64,000 nt of DNA from Klenkia marina (lineage in GTDB: Bacteria > Actinomycetota > Actinomycetes > Mycobacteriales > Geodermatophilaceae): the NCBI RefSeq assembly GCF_900101025.1, contig NZ_FMUH01000005.1, positions 124,001 through 188,000 of the forward strand, written 5' to 3'. Made by a program: the position numbers and the translations under genes. The notes beneath the pieces were generated by a model that made no database searches, was not told the DNA's origin, and saw only the letters and a list, made by a program, of their open reading frames with translations. Positions within the stretch are counted from its first letter, which is position 1; each line of letters opens with the position of its first letter. Positions 41,077 through 50,909 of this stretch are shown here, piece by piece.

Positions 41077-43926
41077 TCAGCCGCTGACGGCGACGGCCAC
41101 CACCCCACGGCGCACCCGCTCGACCGCCGTGCGGGCCGTGCGGGCGACGGCGCCGTCGGCGACCTTGGCGATCTGGTCGAGCAGGTCGACCAGCTGGCGG
41201 GCCCAGCGCACGAAGTCCCCGCCTGAGAGCTCGACGCCGGCCTGCTCGGCGCCGGCCAGCACCCGGTCCAGCGACTGGCCGTCGGCCCAGCGGTGGGCCG
41301 CCCACACGAAGCCGAGGTCGAGGTCGCGGCCGGGGCGGACCCCGTGGTCGAGCTCGACGGCGTGCAGTTCGACGTGCACCCGGCGCATGGCCGCCAACGC
41401 AGCGGACACCGGACCGGAGGGCACCGGCGGCTGGCCCGGCCCGTCGCGACGTGCCTCGAACACCAGCGCGGACGCGCACGCGGCCAGGCCGGGGGCGTCG
41501 AGGCCGGTGAACACCCCGGCCCGCAGGCACTCGGCGGTGAGCAGGTCCGACTCCGACCAGATGCGCGACAGCTGCCGACCGGCCGGCGTGACGACGGGCG
41601 CCTCGGCGGCCGGGTGGGGGCCCTCGTCGGTGGCGTCGGCGGCTGACGGCGCCTCGGGCAGCAGGTAGCCCAGCTGCTCGAGGACGTCGCAGGTGCGGTC
41701 GAACTGCCGGGTCAGCGACCCCGTGCGCTCGGCCATCTCGGCACGGACGCGCTCGGCGTCGCGCCGGGCGCGCAGCGAGGTGTGCGCGCTGCGCACGAGG
41801 TCCTCGCGGTCGGGGAGGGCGTGCACCGGGTGCCGGCGGAGGGCGTGCCGCAGGTCCTCCAGAACGGGGTCGTCCTCGGCGCCGGACCGGGCCCTGTTCT
41901 TGCGTGCGCCCAGCTCGTGCTCCTGGCGCGCGCCGCGCAGGACGGCGGCCAGCTCGCGGCGGGCGTGCGGGCTGCGGTGGTTGAAGTTCTTGGGCACCCG
42001 GACCCGGGCGAGGGCCTCGACCGGGCTCGGGAAGTCCAGCGGGCCCAGCCGCCCGGCCCACCGGTCCTCGGTGAGCACGAGCGGGCGGGGGTCGTCGAGG
42101 TGGTCGACGCCGGGGTCGAGGACGACGGCCAGCCCCTGTCGCCGCCCCGAGGGCACCCGGATGACGTCGCCGGTGCGCAGCGCGGCCAGGGTCTCCGCGG
42201 CCTCGCGGCGCCGGCGGGCGGCGCTGTCGCGGGACAGCGCCTTCTCCCGGTCGGAGATCTCCGTGCGCAGCCGGGCGTAGCCGACGACGTCGCCCTTGTC
42301 GGCGGGCACCGCGGCCTCCAGGCGGGCGGCGTCCTCCTCGTTGCGGGCCGCCTGCCGGGCCAGCCCGACCACCGACCGGTCGGCCTGGAACTGGGCGAAC
42401 GACGAGGCGAGCAGCTCGCGGGCGCGCTCACGGCCGTAGGAGCCGACCAGGTTGACGGCCATGTTGTAGCTGGGCCGGAACGACGAGCGCAGCGGGTAGG
42501 TGCGGGTGCTGGCCAGCCCAGCGACGGTCGCCGGGTCGACCCCGGGGGCCCAGACGACGGCGGCGTGCCCCTCGACGTCGATGCCGCGGCGCCCTGCCCG
42601 GCCGGTGAGCTGGGTGTACTCCCCCGGTGTCACGTCGACGTGGGCTTCGCCGTTCCACTTGGTCAGCTTCTCCAGCACGACCGTGCGGGCCGGCATGTTG
42701 ATGCCCAGGGCCAGGGTCTCGGTGGCGAACACGGCCTTGACCAGACCGCGCACGAAGCACTCCTCGACGGCCTCCTTGAACGCCGGCACCAGCCCGGCGT
42801 GGTGGGCGGCCAGGCCGGCGAGCAGGCCCTCGCGCCACTCCCAGAACCCCAGCACCTGCAGGTCGGCCTCGTGCAGCGAGCCGGTGTGCCGGTCGACCAC
42901 CTCGGCGATGTCGGCGCGCTCGCCCTCGTCGGTGAGCCGCAGCCCCGAGCGCAGGCACTGCCCGACGGCGGCGTCGCAACCTTTGCGGCTGAACACGAAC
43001 GTGATGGCCGGCAGCAGGCCCGCGGCGTCGAGCCGGGTGAGCACCTCGGCCCGGCCCGGCGGCGTGTAGCGCGGTCGGTGCTCGTAGCGGTCGCGGGTGC
43101 GACGGCTGGACCCGCCGTGCCAGGAGTCCAGCCGGCGTTCCTGCTCCTTGACGTAGCGCACCAGCTCGGGGTCGACGACGGCAGCGCCCCGCTGGCGGGC
43201 CGAGACCTGGACGTCGCCGGCCAGGTGGGCGCCCGGGCGCAGGGCGAACAGGTCGAAGACCCGACCGCCGACCAGCATGTGCTGCCACAGCGGGATGGGC
43301 CGCACCTCGCTCACCACCACGCGGGTGTCGCCGCGCACGGTGACCAGCCAGTCGGCGAACTCCTCGGCGTTGCTCACGGTGGCCGACAGCGACACGAGGG
43401 CGACGTCGTCGGGCAGGTGGATGATCACCTCCTCCCAGACCGCGCCGCGGAACCGGTCGGCCAGGTAGTGCACCTCGTCCATCACGACGTAGCCCAGCCC
43501 GCGCAGCGCGGGCGAGTCGGCGTAGAGCATGTTGCGCAGCACCTCGGTGGTCATCACCACCACCGGCGCGTCTCCGTTGATCGCGTTGTCGCCGGTCAGC
43601 AGGCCCACCCGCTCGGGGCCGTACCGGTCGACCAGGTCGGCGTACTTCTGGTTCGACAGCGCCTTCATCGGCGTCGTGTAGAACGCCTTGCGCCCCTCGG
43701 CCAGGGCCTTGTGGACGGCGAACTCACCGACCACCGTCTTGCCGGCGCCGGTGGGCGCGCACACCAGCACGCCGGACCCGCCCTCCAGCGCCTCGCAGGC
43801 CTCCTGCTGGAACGAGTCGAGGGTGAAGCCGAGGTCGAGCACGAAGTCCGACAGCAGCGGGAAGCGACCGCGACGCCGGGAGGCCGCGTACCGCTCGGCG
43901 GGGCTGAGGTCGCCGGTGTCGAGCAT
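41077..43926 (-). CDS. helY: HelY-type DEAD/DExH RNA helicase (Ski2-like)
   Basis: 949 aa, superfamily 2 helicase thought to act in RNA turnover. Motif I APTGAGKT, motif [10 protein letters not shown] (DEVH), motif III SAT in VSLSATVSN, motif [12 protein letters not shown], then winged-helix and a DSHCT-like C-terminal domain. ATG at 43926 is chosen; GTG 43956 would add 10 residues. Neighbours match Rv2092c. In-frame Arg-rich spacer at about 280-300. Confidence 0.94.
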   Translation of the reverse strand: MLDTGDLSPAERYAASRRRGRFPLLSDFVLDLGFTLDSFQQEACEALEGGSGVLVCAPTGAGKTVVGEFAVHKALAEGRKAFYTTPMKALSNQKYADLVDRYGPERVGLLTGDNAINGDAPVVVMTTEVLRNMLYADSPALRGLGYVVMDEVHYLADRFRGAVWEEVIIHLPDDVALVSLSATVSNAEEFADWLVTVRGDTRVVVSEVRPIPLWQHMLVGGRVFDLFALRPGAHLAGDVQVSARQRGAAVVDPELVRYVKEQERRLDSWHGGSSRRTRDRYEHRPRYTPPGRAEVLTRLDAAGLLPAITFVFSRKGCDAAVGQCLRSGLRLTDEGERADIAEVVDRHTGSLHEADLQVLGFWEWREGLLAGLAAHHAGLVPAFKEAVEECFVRGLVKAVFATETLALGINMPARTVVLEKLTKWNGEAHVDVTPGEYTQLTGRAGRRGIDVEGHAAVVWAPGVDPATVAGLASTRTYPLRSSFRPSYNMAVNLVGSYGRERARELLASSFAQFQADRSVVGLARQAARNEEDAARLEAAVPADKGDVVGYARLRTEISDREKALSRDSAARRRREAAETLAALRTGDVIRVPSGRRQGLAVVLDPGVDHLDDPRPLVLTEDRWAGRLGPLDFPSPVEALARVRVPKNFNHRSPHARRELAAVLRGARQEHELGARKNRARSGAEDDPVLEDLRHALRRHPVHALPDREDLVRSAHTSLRARRDAERVRAEMAERTGSLTRQFDRTCDVLEQLGYLLPEAPSAADATDEGPHPAAEAPVVTPAGRQLSRIWSESDLLTAECLRAGVFTGLDAPGLAACASALVFEARRDGPGQPPVPSGPVSAALAAMRRVHVELHAVELDHGVRPGRDLDLGFVWAAHRWADGQSLDRVLAGAEQAGVELSGGDFVRWARQLVDLLDQIAKVADGAVARTARTAVERVRRGVVAVAVSG

Positions 43927-43963
43927 GGCCCCCACGTTACGAGCCCCCACCGACACCGCAGGA

Positions 43964-44863
43964 TCAGCGGCGGCCGGCCCCCAGCACGGTCAGCGCCCCC
44001 GGGACGACGACCGAGCGCACCGGCACCGGGCCGACCGGCTCGCCGTCGGCCCAGGTGGTCAGCGGCTCGGGGCTGTCCAGCAGCACCTCGCGCCCGCGCA
44101 GCACCCGCACCGCCGGGTGGGTCACGTGCGTGCCGTCGGCCAGCCGGGGCCGGGTGCGCACCAGCTCGAGGCGCCCGACGGCGCCCACGACCGTGACGTC
44201 GAGCAGACCGTCGGCGGGGTCGGCGTCCGGGCAGATGCGCAGCCCGCCGCCGTAGAAGGGCGTGTTGCCCACCGCAACGAGGGTGACCTCGTGGTCGGTG
44301 CTGACGCCGTCGAGGGTCAGCCGCACCGACCGGGGCCGCAGCCGGGCGAGCTCGACGGCGATGGCCACGTCGTAGCGGCGCGGACCGCGTGGCCACCGCA
44401 GCCGGTTGACCCGGTCGCTGACTGCGGAGTCCAGCCCGCAGCACAGCACGGTGGCCCACCACCGCTCCCCCGCCGCCGAGCTGCTGCGCACCAGGTCGAG
44501 CGGGCGGCCGCCGCCGGTGGCGAGGTCGTGCAACGCGGCGTCCAGGGCAGCCAGCGGGTCGGCCGGGACGCCGAGCGCCAGGGCCAGGTCGTTGCCGGTG
44601 CCCGCGGGCAGGACGGCGAGCGGGGTGGCCGAGCCGGCCAGCCCCTGCACGGCGGCGTGCACCACGCCGTCCCCGCCGAGGACCAGCACCGCCGCGACCC
44701 CGTCGCGCACCCCGGCGACCGCGACCTCGGCCGAGGCGCGGTCACCGGCGACCAGCGGGACGACGTCGGCCCCGGCGCCGGCCAGGCGGTCGCCGACGGC
44801 GGTGGCCAGCGAGCGGGCGCGGCCTCGGCCGGCCGCGGCGTTGACCAGCAGCGCGACCCGCAC
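43964..44863 (-). CDS. Diacylglycerol kinase-like lipid/sphingoid kinase
   Basis: 299 aa, DAGK catalytic domain: LLVNAAAGRGRA, the GGDGV loop in VLVLGGDGVVHAAVQG, and PLAVLPAGTGNDLALALG. Phosphorylates a lipid (diacylglycerol or similar) with ATP. GTG 44863 taken as start, 5 bases after the tatC stop; a CTG at 44872 overlapping that stop is another option. Sits between helY and tatC, as in many actinobacteria. Confidence 0.9.
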   Translation of the reverse strand: MRVALLVNAAAGRGRARSLATAVGDRLAGAGADVVPLVAGDRASAEVAVAGVRDGVAAVLVLGGDGVVHAAVQGLAGSATPLAVLPAGTGNDLALALGVPADPLAALDAALHDLATGGGRPLDLVRSSSAAGERWWATVLCCGLDSAVSDRVNRLRWPRGPRRYDVAIAVELARLRPRSVRLTLDGVSTDHEVTLVAVGNTPFYGGGLRICPDADPADGLLDVTVVGAVGRLELVRTRPRLADGTHVTHPAVRVLRGREVLLDSPEPLTTWADGEPVGPVPVRSVVVPGALTVLGAGRR

Positions 44864-44868
44864 GTCGG

Positions 44869-45819
44869 TCAGCGGCCGCGCGGGTCGTCCAGCGGCGACG
44901 GCCCGGTGTCCAGCGCCGACGACCCGGTGTCCAGCGCCGAGGGGCGGGCGTCGAGCGGGGATGCCTCGTCGTCGGACAGGCCGGCGAACCCGGCGGTGCC
45001 GTCGCGGCGGGCCCGCCGCTTGTCCACGATGCGCGCGATCTGGATGGCCACCTCGAACAGCACGCACATGGGCAGTGCCATGAGCAGCATGGTGAAGGGG
45101 TCCTGGGTGGGCGTGATGAACGCGGCGAACACGATCGTGAGGAAGTAGATCCACCGCCGCGCCTTGGCCAGGGCCGCGTAGGACAGCACCCCGACCAGGT
45201 TCAGCGCCACGGCGACCAGGGGCAGCTCGAACGAGACGCCGAAGGCCAGCAGGATCGAGATGACGAACCCGATGTAGTCCTGAGCGGTGAGCGCGATGGT
45301 GACGTTCTCGCCGGCCAGGCCCAGCAGCAGCGTGAGGCCGGCCTTGAGCGAGATGTAGGCCAGCGCCGACCCCCCGGCGAACAGCAGGCTGGCCGCGGCG
45401 ACGAAGGTGACGCCGTAGCGCTTCTCGTTGGTCTTCAGCCCGGGGGTGAGGAAGGCCCAGATCTGCCAGAGCCAGAACGGCGCCGACAGCACGACCCCGG
45501 CGATGAACGCGATCTTCAGCCGGATCAGCGCGCCGCCGAAGACGTCGGTGACCAGCAGCGTGCAGTCCTCCCCCGACACCCCTGACTCGAGCCGGTTGTC
45601 GGCCGGGATCGAGCAGTACGGCGCCCGGATGAACTGACCCAGCCCGTGGTCGTACCACCAGAAGGCGATCGCGGTGCCGATGAGCACGAACAGCAGCGCG
45701 ACGGCGATGCGGTTGCGCAGCTCGCGCAGATGCGCGATGAGCGACATCGTCGCCTCGGTGTCGCGCGGCGGGCGCTTGCGGCGCCGGACGCGGGGCCTGC
45801 TGGCCTCGGCAGTGCTCAC
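44869..45819 (-). CDS. tatC: Sec-independent protein translocase TatC
   Basis: Six-helix core of the twin-arginine export system; recognises RR signal peptides. 316 aa. Conserved cytoplasmic start MSLIAHLRELRNRI, family motif FWLWQIWAFLTPGL and the periplasmic loops are visible. The C-terminal 60 residues are a cytoplasmic tail with a tandem SALDTG repeat coded by 21-bp DNA units. GTG 45819, 20 bases after the tatA stop. Confidence 0.95.
   Translation of the reverse strand: MSTAEASRPRVRRRKRPPRDTEATMSLIAHLRELRNRIAVALLFVLIGTAIAFWWYDHGLGQFIRAPYCSIPADNRLESGVSGEDCTLLVTDVFGGALIRLKIAFIAGVVLSAPFWLWQIWAFLTPGLKTNEKRYGVTFVAAASLLFAGGSALAYISLKAGLTLLLGLAGENVTIALTAQDYIGFVISILLAFGVSFELPLVAVALNLVGVLSYAALAKARRWIYFLTIVFAAFITPTQDPFTMLLMALPMCVLFEVAIQIARIVDKRRARRDGTAGFAGLSDDEASPLDARPSALDTGSSALDTGPSPLDDPRGR
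44888..44950. repeat. Three 21-bp tandem units in the tatC 3' end
   Basis: Units at 44888-44908, 44909-44929 and 44930-44950 start with TCCAGCG(G/C)CGA; units 1 and 2 differ at two bases. They keep frame and encode SALDTGS-type repeats at the TatC tail. Confidence 0.75.
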
Positions 45820-45838
45820 GACGGGGCGACCGCCGGGG

Positions 45839-46159
45839 TCAGCGGGTGCCGTCGAGCGGGGTGGCCGACCGCTGGGCGGCGTCGGCGCGCGCACGCGCCT
45901 CGGCGGCGCGGGCCTCGGCAGCACGCGCCTCGGCCTCGTAGTCCGGCGCGGCGGGGGTGGCGGGCGGGGTCAGCTGCCCACGGACGGTCGTCGCCTCGTC
46001 CTTGGCGCGGACGTCGTCGTCCTTCATGCCCTTCATCTCACCCTTGAAGATGCGCATCGAGCGACCGAGGGAACGCGAGGCGTCGGGCAGCTTCTTGTAG
46101 CCGAACAGCAGCAGGACGGCCAGGATGATCAGGCCGATCTCGAGCGGGCCGAGGCTCAT
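45839..46159 (-). CDS. tatA: Sec-independent protein translocase TatA
   Basis: 106 aa. N-terminal membrane helix LEIGLIILAVLLLFGYKKLP with the FG(Y)KKLP hinge and amphipathic helix SRSLGRSMRIFKGEMKGMK, then an Ala/Glu-rich charged tail with EARAAEARAAEARA repeats. Oligomerises to form the pore used with TatC. ATG 46159. tatC follows, as in mycobacteria (Rv2094c-Rv2093c). Confidence 0.95.
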   Translation of the reverse strand: MSLGPLEIGLIILAVLLLFGYKKLPDASRSLGRSMRIFKGEMKGMKDDDVRAKDEATTVRGQLTPPATPAAPDYEAEARAAEARAAEARARADAAQRSATPLDGTR

Positions 46160-46196
46160 CGGGTCCTCCGGGGTCGGTGGGGCGGCGGGTACGAGG

Positions 46197-46412
46197 CTAC
46201 CCGTGCGACGGGTCGTCGGACGGGCGCTGCCGGGCGGCCGCGGCAGCCGTCACCGACGCCTGGAGCTGCGCGGCCACGGGCGCGACGTCGCGCTGCAGGG
46301 CCTGCAGCTCCCGCACGACGCGGCCGACGGCACCGAGCAGCGCGTAGCCGAGCGACCCCAGCACGACCAGGGCCAGCACGACGACGACGCCGAACACGAT
46401 GAGCAGCAGCAC
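46197..46412 (-). CDS. Short single-helix membrane protein between pafC and tatA
   Basis: 71 aa: membrane helix LLLIVFGVVVVLALVVLGSLGYALLG then an amphipathic helix (VRELQALQRDVAPVAAQLQ) and a polar tail. No named family; topology (one helix plus amphipathic segment) resembles TatA/TatB but lacks the FG hinge. Located just upstream of tatA, so a TatB-like accessory role could be tested. Confidence 0.75.
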   Translation of the reverse strand: MLLLIVFGVVVVLALVVLGSLGYALLGAVGRVVRELQALQRDVAPVAAQLQASVTAAAAARQRPSDDPSHG

Positions 46413-46440
46413 GGGTCGACCCTATCCGGCGGGTCCGAGG

Positions 46441-47403
46441 TCAGTCCGCGTAGCGGGCCAGGGCGGCCCGTGCGGCCTCGGCGATCTCCTGCGCCAGCTC
46501 CGGCGGGTCCTCCACGCGCGCCGCCCCGCCGAGCGAGGCGACCAGCCGCCGGGCCCACGCGGGGTCGGCCGTGCGGACGGCGACCGACAGCCCGCCGGGC
46601 GGGTCGTCGACCGGCACGGACTCCTCCACCGGGTAGTAGTCGGCGACCCACCGGGCACTGCGGTCCAGCCGCAGCCGCACCAGGGGTTGGTCCTCCCCCG
46701 GCTGGTACAGACCGTCGTCGAGGTCGCGCGGCTGGGCCTGCTCGGGTGGTGCAGCGGGCTCGTCGAGCACGGTCAGGTCGTCGACGCGGTCCAGCCGGAA
46801 CAGCCGGGTGCCCTCGACCCGCCGGCACCAGGCCTCGAGGTACCAGTGGCCCTCGACGAGCAGCAGGCGCATGGGGTCGACGGTGCGCTCGGTGCGCTCG
46901 TCGCGGCTGGGCACGTAGTAGTGCAGGTGCAGCGCGCGCCCGGTCTCCAGCGCCCGCCGGACGACGGCCAGGGTCTGCGCCCGCGCGTCGATGGACACCG
47001 TCACCGCACCGGCCAGGTCCACCGGCTCGCCCGCGGCCGCCGACACCTTGACCAGTGCCCGGCTGACGGCGTCGGTCTCGGCCAGCCCGGGCAGCTCGAG
47101 CAGTGCCCGCAGCGCCACGACGAGCGCGACGGCCTCGTCGGTGGCCAGCCGCAGCGGTCGGGCCAGCCCGGCGGTGTCGGTGACCCGCACGCGGTCGCCC
47201 TCGAAGCTGAGGTCGATCAGGTCCCCGGGCCCGTGCCCGGGCAGGCCGCAGACCCAGAGCAGCTCGAGGTCCTTCTGCACCTGGGCCTCGGTCACCCCGA
47301 AGTCGCGGGCCGCGTCGGCCAGCAGCACGCCGTCGGGCCGGGCCTCCAGGTAGGGCACCAGGGCCAGCAGCCGGGTCATGCGGTCGGTGCCCGGCGCGCT
47401 CAC
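46441..47403 (-). CDS. pafC: DNA-damage regulator subunit PafC (WYL domain)
   Basis: 320 aa. N-terminal HTH (LLALVPYLEARPDGVLLADAARDFGV), middle WYL domain with HYYVPSRDERTERTVDPMRLLLVEGHWYLEAWC and C-terminal WCX domain. With PafB it activates many DNA-damage genes independently of LexA/RecA in mycobacteria and forms a stable dimer. GTG 47403 overlaps the pafB stop by 4 bases. Confidence 0.93.
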   Translation of the reverse strand: MSAPGTDRMTRLLALVPYLEARPDGVLLADAARDFGVTEAQVQKDLELLWVCGLPGHGPGDLIDLSFEGDRVRVTDTAGLARPLRLATDEAVALVVALRALLELPGLAETDAVSRALVKVSAAAGEPVDLAGAVTVSIDARAQTLAVVRRALETGRALHLHYYVPSRDERTERTVDPMRLLLVEGHWYLEAWCRRVEGTRLFRLDRVDDLTVLDEPAAPPEQAQPRDLDDGLYQPGEDQPLVRLRLDRSARWVADYYPVEESVPVDDPPGGLSVAVRTADPAWARRLVASLGGAARVEDPPELAQEIAEAARAALARYAD

Positions 47404-48371
47404 GAGGCACCCCCGGCCAGCCGGGTCAGCCGCTCGACGACGGCGGCCCGCAGCTCGGGCGGGCTCTCGACCAGGACGTCGGGACCGTGCGCGGCGATCT
47501 GGTCGGCCAGCGACCACGGCTCGGTGGTGCGCAGCTCGAGGCGGTCGTCACCGTGCCCGTCGGTGCCCAGCTCGGTGGCGCGTCGGCGCAGACCGACGGC
47601 GGTGCCGGGGCGGGCGGTGAGCACCACGACCTGCTCGGGTCGGTCGACCTGGCGGGCCACGACGGCGGCCAGGTCGAGGTCGGCCGGCGGGGCGAAGGCA
47701 TCGGGCGGGCCGCTGATGCGGGGTCGGCCGGCGACGCGGGAGAGCCGGAAGACCCGGGCCGCGGCCCGGTCGAGGTCGTGCCCGACGAGGTACCAGCGGC
47801 CGTGCCAGGACACGACCCCCCAGGGCTGCACCCGGCGCACGGTGCCGGCGTCCTCGTCGGGGCGGGTGTAGGTGAAGGTGAGCAGCCTGCGGTCGCGCGC
47901 GGCGGTGTAGCAGGCGTCGAAGGCCGGTTCGCCGGCGTCCAGGCGTGGTTGCAGCGGCAGCACCCCGGCCGCGTCGACGTCGACGCCGGCTGCCCGCAGC
48001 TTGACCAGCGCGCCCTGGGCGGCCCCGCCGAGCTGCGCGGACTGCCACAGCCGCAGCGCGAGCCCCACCGCGGCGGCCTCGTCGCCGGTGAGGGTGATCT
48101 CGGGCAGCTCGTAGGCCGATCGGGCGATGCGGTAGCCCTCGTCGAGGTCGAACATGCTGGTGCGGCCGGTCTCCAGCGGCACCCCGAGCTCGCGCAGGTC
48201 GGACTTGTCGCGCTCGAACATGCGCTTGAAAGCCTCGTCGGCCCGCTCGGAGCCGTCGGCCGGCTCGTAGCCGGGGACGATCGTGCGGATCCGTTCCGCG
48301 GTCACGAACTGGCGGGTGCCGAGGAGGGCGAAGACCAGGTTCATCAGTCTCTCCGCACGCTTGGCCGACAC
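47400..48371 (-). CDS. pafB: DNA-damage regulator subunit PafB (WYL domain)
   Basis: 323 aa. HTH at the start (ERLMNLVFALLGTRQFVTAERIRTIVPGY), WYL domain motif GVVSWHGRWYLVGHDLDR and WCX end. GTG 48371 fits the family beginning SAKRAERLMNLV. Coupled to pafC by GTGA. The promoter region is shared with the divergent gene at 48408, only 36 bases away. Confidence 0.94.
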   Translation of the reverse strand: MSAKRAERLMNLVFALLGTRQFVTAERIRTIVPGYEPADGSERADEAFKRMFERDKSDLRELGVPLETGRTSMFDLDEGYRIARSAYELPEITLTGDEAAAVGLALRLWQSAQLGGAAQGALVKLRAAGVDVDAAGVLPLQPRLDAGEPAFDACYTAARDRRLLTFTYTRPDEDAGTVRRVQPWGVVSWHGRWYLVGHDLDRAAARVFRLSRVAGRPRISGPPDAFAPPADLDLAAVVARQVDRPEQVVVLTARPGTAVGLRRRATELGTDGHGDDRLELRTTEPWSLADQIAAHGPDVLVESPPELRAAVVERLTRLAGGAS

Positions 48372-48407
48372 GGTGGCCAGGCTAGTGCGTCCCCTAGGTT
48401 GGGCCGG

Positions 48408-49505
48408 GTGAGCGCACAGGTGCCCGAGTCCCGGATCCGCTGGCGGCGCGGGACGGTGACCGCGCTGGGCCGCACGTGGCGCGACTCGGTCGAGCTGGAG
48501 GTCGACGTCCCCGGGGACGGTGCGCTGCGGGCGCTGGCGCACCCCTCGGTGGTGGGCACCCCCGAGGTGGGCGACGCGGTGCTGCTCAACACCACGGCGT
48601 GGGCGCAGCGGCTGGGTACCGGTGGCTACGCGCTGGTCGTCGCGTTCCCCGACCGGCTGCCGGCCGACCCGACCGGCCCCGGGCACCTGGTCAAGGGCCG
48701 CTACACCGGGCTGCAGGTGACCGTGCAGGGCGTCGACGAGCAGGAGACCCCGCACCACCGGGTCATCGCCGAGGCCGAGGACGTCGGCGGCATGCCGGTC
48801 GTCGTGGCCGACCTGCACTCGGCGCTCCCCGCGGTGCTGGCCGGGGTGCTGGCCACCGCCCCGCAGTTGCGGGTGGCCTACGTGATGACCGACGGCGGCG
48901 CCCTGCCCGCGGCGTTCTCCCGCACGCTCGACGGGCTGGCCGGGTCGCTGGCCGGGGTGGTCACGGTGGGCCAGGCGTTCGGTGGCGACCTGGAGGCGGT
49001 CACGGTGCACACCGGGCTGCTGGCCGCTCGGCACGTCCTGGGCGCGGACGTCGCCGTCGTCGCGCAGGGCCCGGGCAACCTGGGCACCGGCACGCCGTGG
49101 GGCTTCTCGGGGGTGGCCGCCGGCGAGGCGTGCAACGCGGCGCACGTGCTGGGCGGGCGCACCGTGGGCGCCCTGCGCATCTCCGACGCCGACCCGCGAC
49201 CGCGGCACCGGGGCGTGTCGCACCACTCGCTGACCGCCTTCGGCCGGGTGGCGCTCGGCGGTGTCGCGCTGCCGGTGCCCGCCGAGCTGCCGGCCGACCT
49301 CGAGGTGCAGGTCGCCGAGGACCTGGCCGGTCAGCCCGACCGCAACCCTGTAGTGGAGGTCGAGGTCGAGGGTCTGGATGCCGCTCTGCGCGACCTCCCC
49401 GTGGGGTTGTCGACGATGGGACGGGGTCTGGACGCCGACCACGCCTACTTCCTGGCCGCCGCCTGTGCGGGCCGGTACGCCGCTTCGCTCGTGCGACCGC
49501 AGTGA
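48408..49505 (+). CDS. DUF3866 family protein
   Basis: 365 aa, cytoplasmic, no membrane segment. Matches the actinobacterial DUF3866 group by its start IRWRRGTVTALGRTW and the repeated VADLHSAL, TDGGALPAAFS and GPGNLGTGTPWGFSGV blocks with GVSHHSLTAFGRVALGG. Function unknown. GTG 48408 is 7 bases after TAGGTT (48395-48400), pointing to a leaderless message. It is the only + gene in this block, divergent from pafB and convergent with pafA. Confidence 0.88.
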   Translation: MSAQVPESRIRWRRGTVTALGRTWRDSVELEVDVPGDGALRALAHPSVVGTPEVGDAVLLNTTAWAQRLGTGGYALVVAFPDRLPADPTGPGHLVKGRYTGLQVTVQGVDEQETPHHRVIAEAEDVGGMPVVVADLHSALPAVLAGVLATAPQLRVAYVMTDGGALPAAFSRTLDGLAGSLAGVVTVGQAFGGDLEAVTVHTGLLAARHVLGADVAVVAQGPGNLGTGTPWGFSGVAAGEACNAAHVLGGRTVGALRISDADPRPRHRGVSHHSLTAFGRVALGGVALPVPAELPADLEVQVAEDLAGQPDRNPVVEVEVEGLDAALRDLPVGLSTMGRGLDADHAYFLAAACAGRYAASLVRPQ

Positions 49506-49507
49506 CG

Positions 49508-49537
49508 GGTGGCCGCGGGCGCCTGCCCGCGGCCACC
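49508..49537. terminator. Bidirectional terminator between DUF3866 gene and pafA
   Basis: GGTGGCCGCGGGC (49508-49520), loop GCCT, GCCCGCGGCCACC (49525-49537): 13 perfect pairs between convergent genes. Confidence 0.75.
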
Positions 49538-49540
49538 GGG

Positions 49541-50899
49541 TCACATCGAGTTGATGAGCTTGTCCACCCGCTCGTCGACGTTCTTGAACGGGTCCTTGCA
49601 CAGCACGGTGCGCTGGGCCTGGTCGTTGAGCTTGAGGTGCACCCAGTCGACGGTGAAGTCGCGGCGCTTCTCCTGGGCCTTGCGGATGAAGTCGCCGCGC
49701 AGCTTGGCCCGCGTGGTCTGCGGCGGCACGTTCTTGGCCTCGAAGATGCGGGGGTCGTGGGTGACCCGCTCGACCTGACCTGCCCGCTCCAGCAGGTAGT
49801 AGAGGCCACGGCCGCGACGGATGTCGTGGTAGGCGAGGTCGAGCTGGGCGATCCGGGCCGAGGACAGCGACAGGCCGTGCTTGGCCCGGTACCGCTCGAT
49901 GAGCGACTGCTTGATGGCCCAGTCGACCTCGCGGTCGATGAGCGAGTGGTCACCGGTGTCGACCGCCTTGAGGGTGCGGCCCCACAGCTCGAGCATCTGC
50001 CGGTGCACCGGGCCCAGGCCCTCGCGGTCGACGTACTCGGCGGCCCGGTCGTGGTACTCGGTCTGGATCTCCAGCGCCGACATCTCGCGCCCGTTGGCCA
50101 GCCGGACCTGACGCCGGCCGGTGAGGTCGTGGCTGATCTCGCGGATCGCCCGGATGGGGTTCTCCAGCGCCATGTCCCGCACCGGGACGCCGTCCTCGAC
50201 CATGCGCAGCACCAGGTCGGTGATGGCCACCTTGAGCAGGGTGGTGGTCTCGCTCATGTTGGAGTCGCCGACGATGACGTGCAGGCGGCGGTACCGCTCG
50301 GCGTCGGCGTGCGGCTCGTCGCGGGTGTTGATGATCGGGCGCGAGCGGGTGGTCGCCGAGGAGACGCCCTCCCAGATGTGCTCGGCGCGCTGGCTGACGC
50401 AGTAGACCGCGCCGCGCGGGGTCTGCAGCACCTTGCCGGCGCCGCACACGATCTGCCGGGTGACCAGGAACGGGATGAGGACGTCGGCCAGCCGGGAGAA
50501 CTCGCCCTGCCGGCCCACCAGGTAGTTCTCGTGGCAGCCGTAGCTGTTGCCCGCGGAGTCGGTGTTGTTCTTGAACAGGTAGATGTCCCCGGTCACGCCC
50601 TCGTCGGCCAGCCGCTGCTCGGCGTCGACGAGCAGGCCCTCAAGGATGCGCTCGCCGGCCTTGTCGTGGACGACCAGCTCGGTGAGGTCGTCGCACTCGG
50701 CGGTGGCGTACTCGGGGTGACTGCCGACGTCGAGGTAGAGCCGGGCGCCGTTGCGCAGGAACACGTTGGAGCTGCGGCCCCACGACACCACCCGCCGGAA
50801 CAGGTAGCGGGCGACCTCGTCGGGCGAGAGCCGGCGCTGGCCCTCCGAGGTGCACGTGACGCCGTACTCGGTCTCGATGCCGAAGATCCTGCGGTCCAC
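49541..50899 (-). CDS. pafA: Pup-protein ligase
   Basis: Joins the C-terminal Glu of Pup to substrate lysines using ATP; 452 aa, glutamine-synthetase-like. N-terminal [14 protein letters not shown] with the metal-binding Glu pair, [41 protein letters not shown] and GSFxS-like [19 protein letters not shown] 50899. 10-base gap after prcA. Confidence 0.96.
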   Translation of the reverse strand: MDRRIFGIETEYGVTCTSEGQRRLSPDEVARYLFRRVVSWGRSSNVFLRNGARLYLDVGSHPEYATAECDDLTELVVHDKAGERILEGLLVDAEQRLADEGVTGDIYLFKNNTDSAGNSYGCHENYLVGRQGEFSRLADVLIPFLVTRQIVCGAGKVLQTPRGAVYCVSQRAEHIWEGVSSATTRSRPIINTRDEPHADAERYRRLHVIVGDSNMSETTTLLKVAITDLVLRMVEDGVPVRDMALENPIRAIREISHDLTGRRQVRLANGREMSALEIQTEYHDRAAEYVDREGLGPVHRQMLELWGRTLKAVDTGDHSLIDREVDWAIKQSLIERYRAKHGLSLSSARIAQLDLAYHDIRRGRGLYYLLERAGQVERVTHDPRIFEAKNVPPQTTRAKLRGDFIRKAQEKRRDFTVDWVHLKLNDQAQRTVLCKDPFKNVDERVDKLINSM

Positions 50900-50909
50900 G
50901 GTGTCGAGC

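Noticed and set aside
48344-48595. Small minus-strand frame upstream of pafB
   Set aside because: Antisense to the DUF3866 gene with no coding features.
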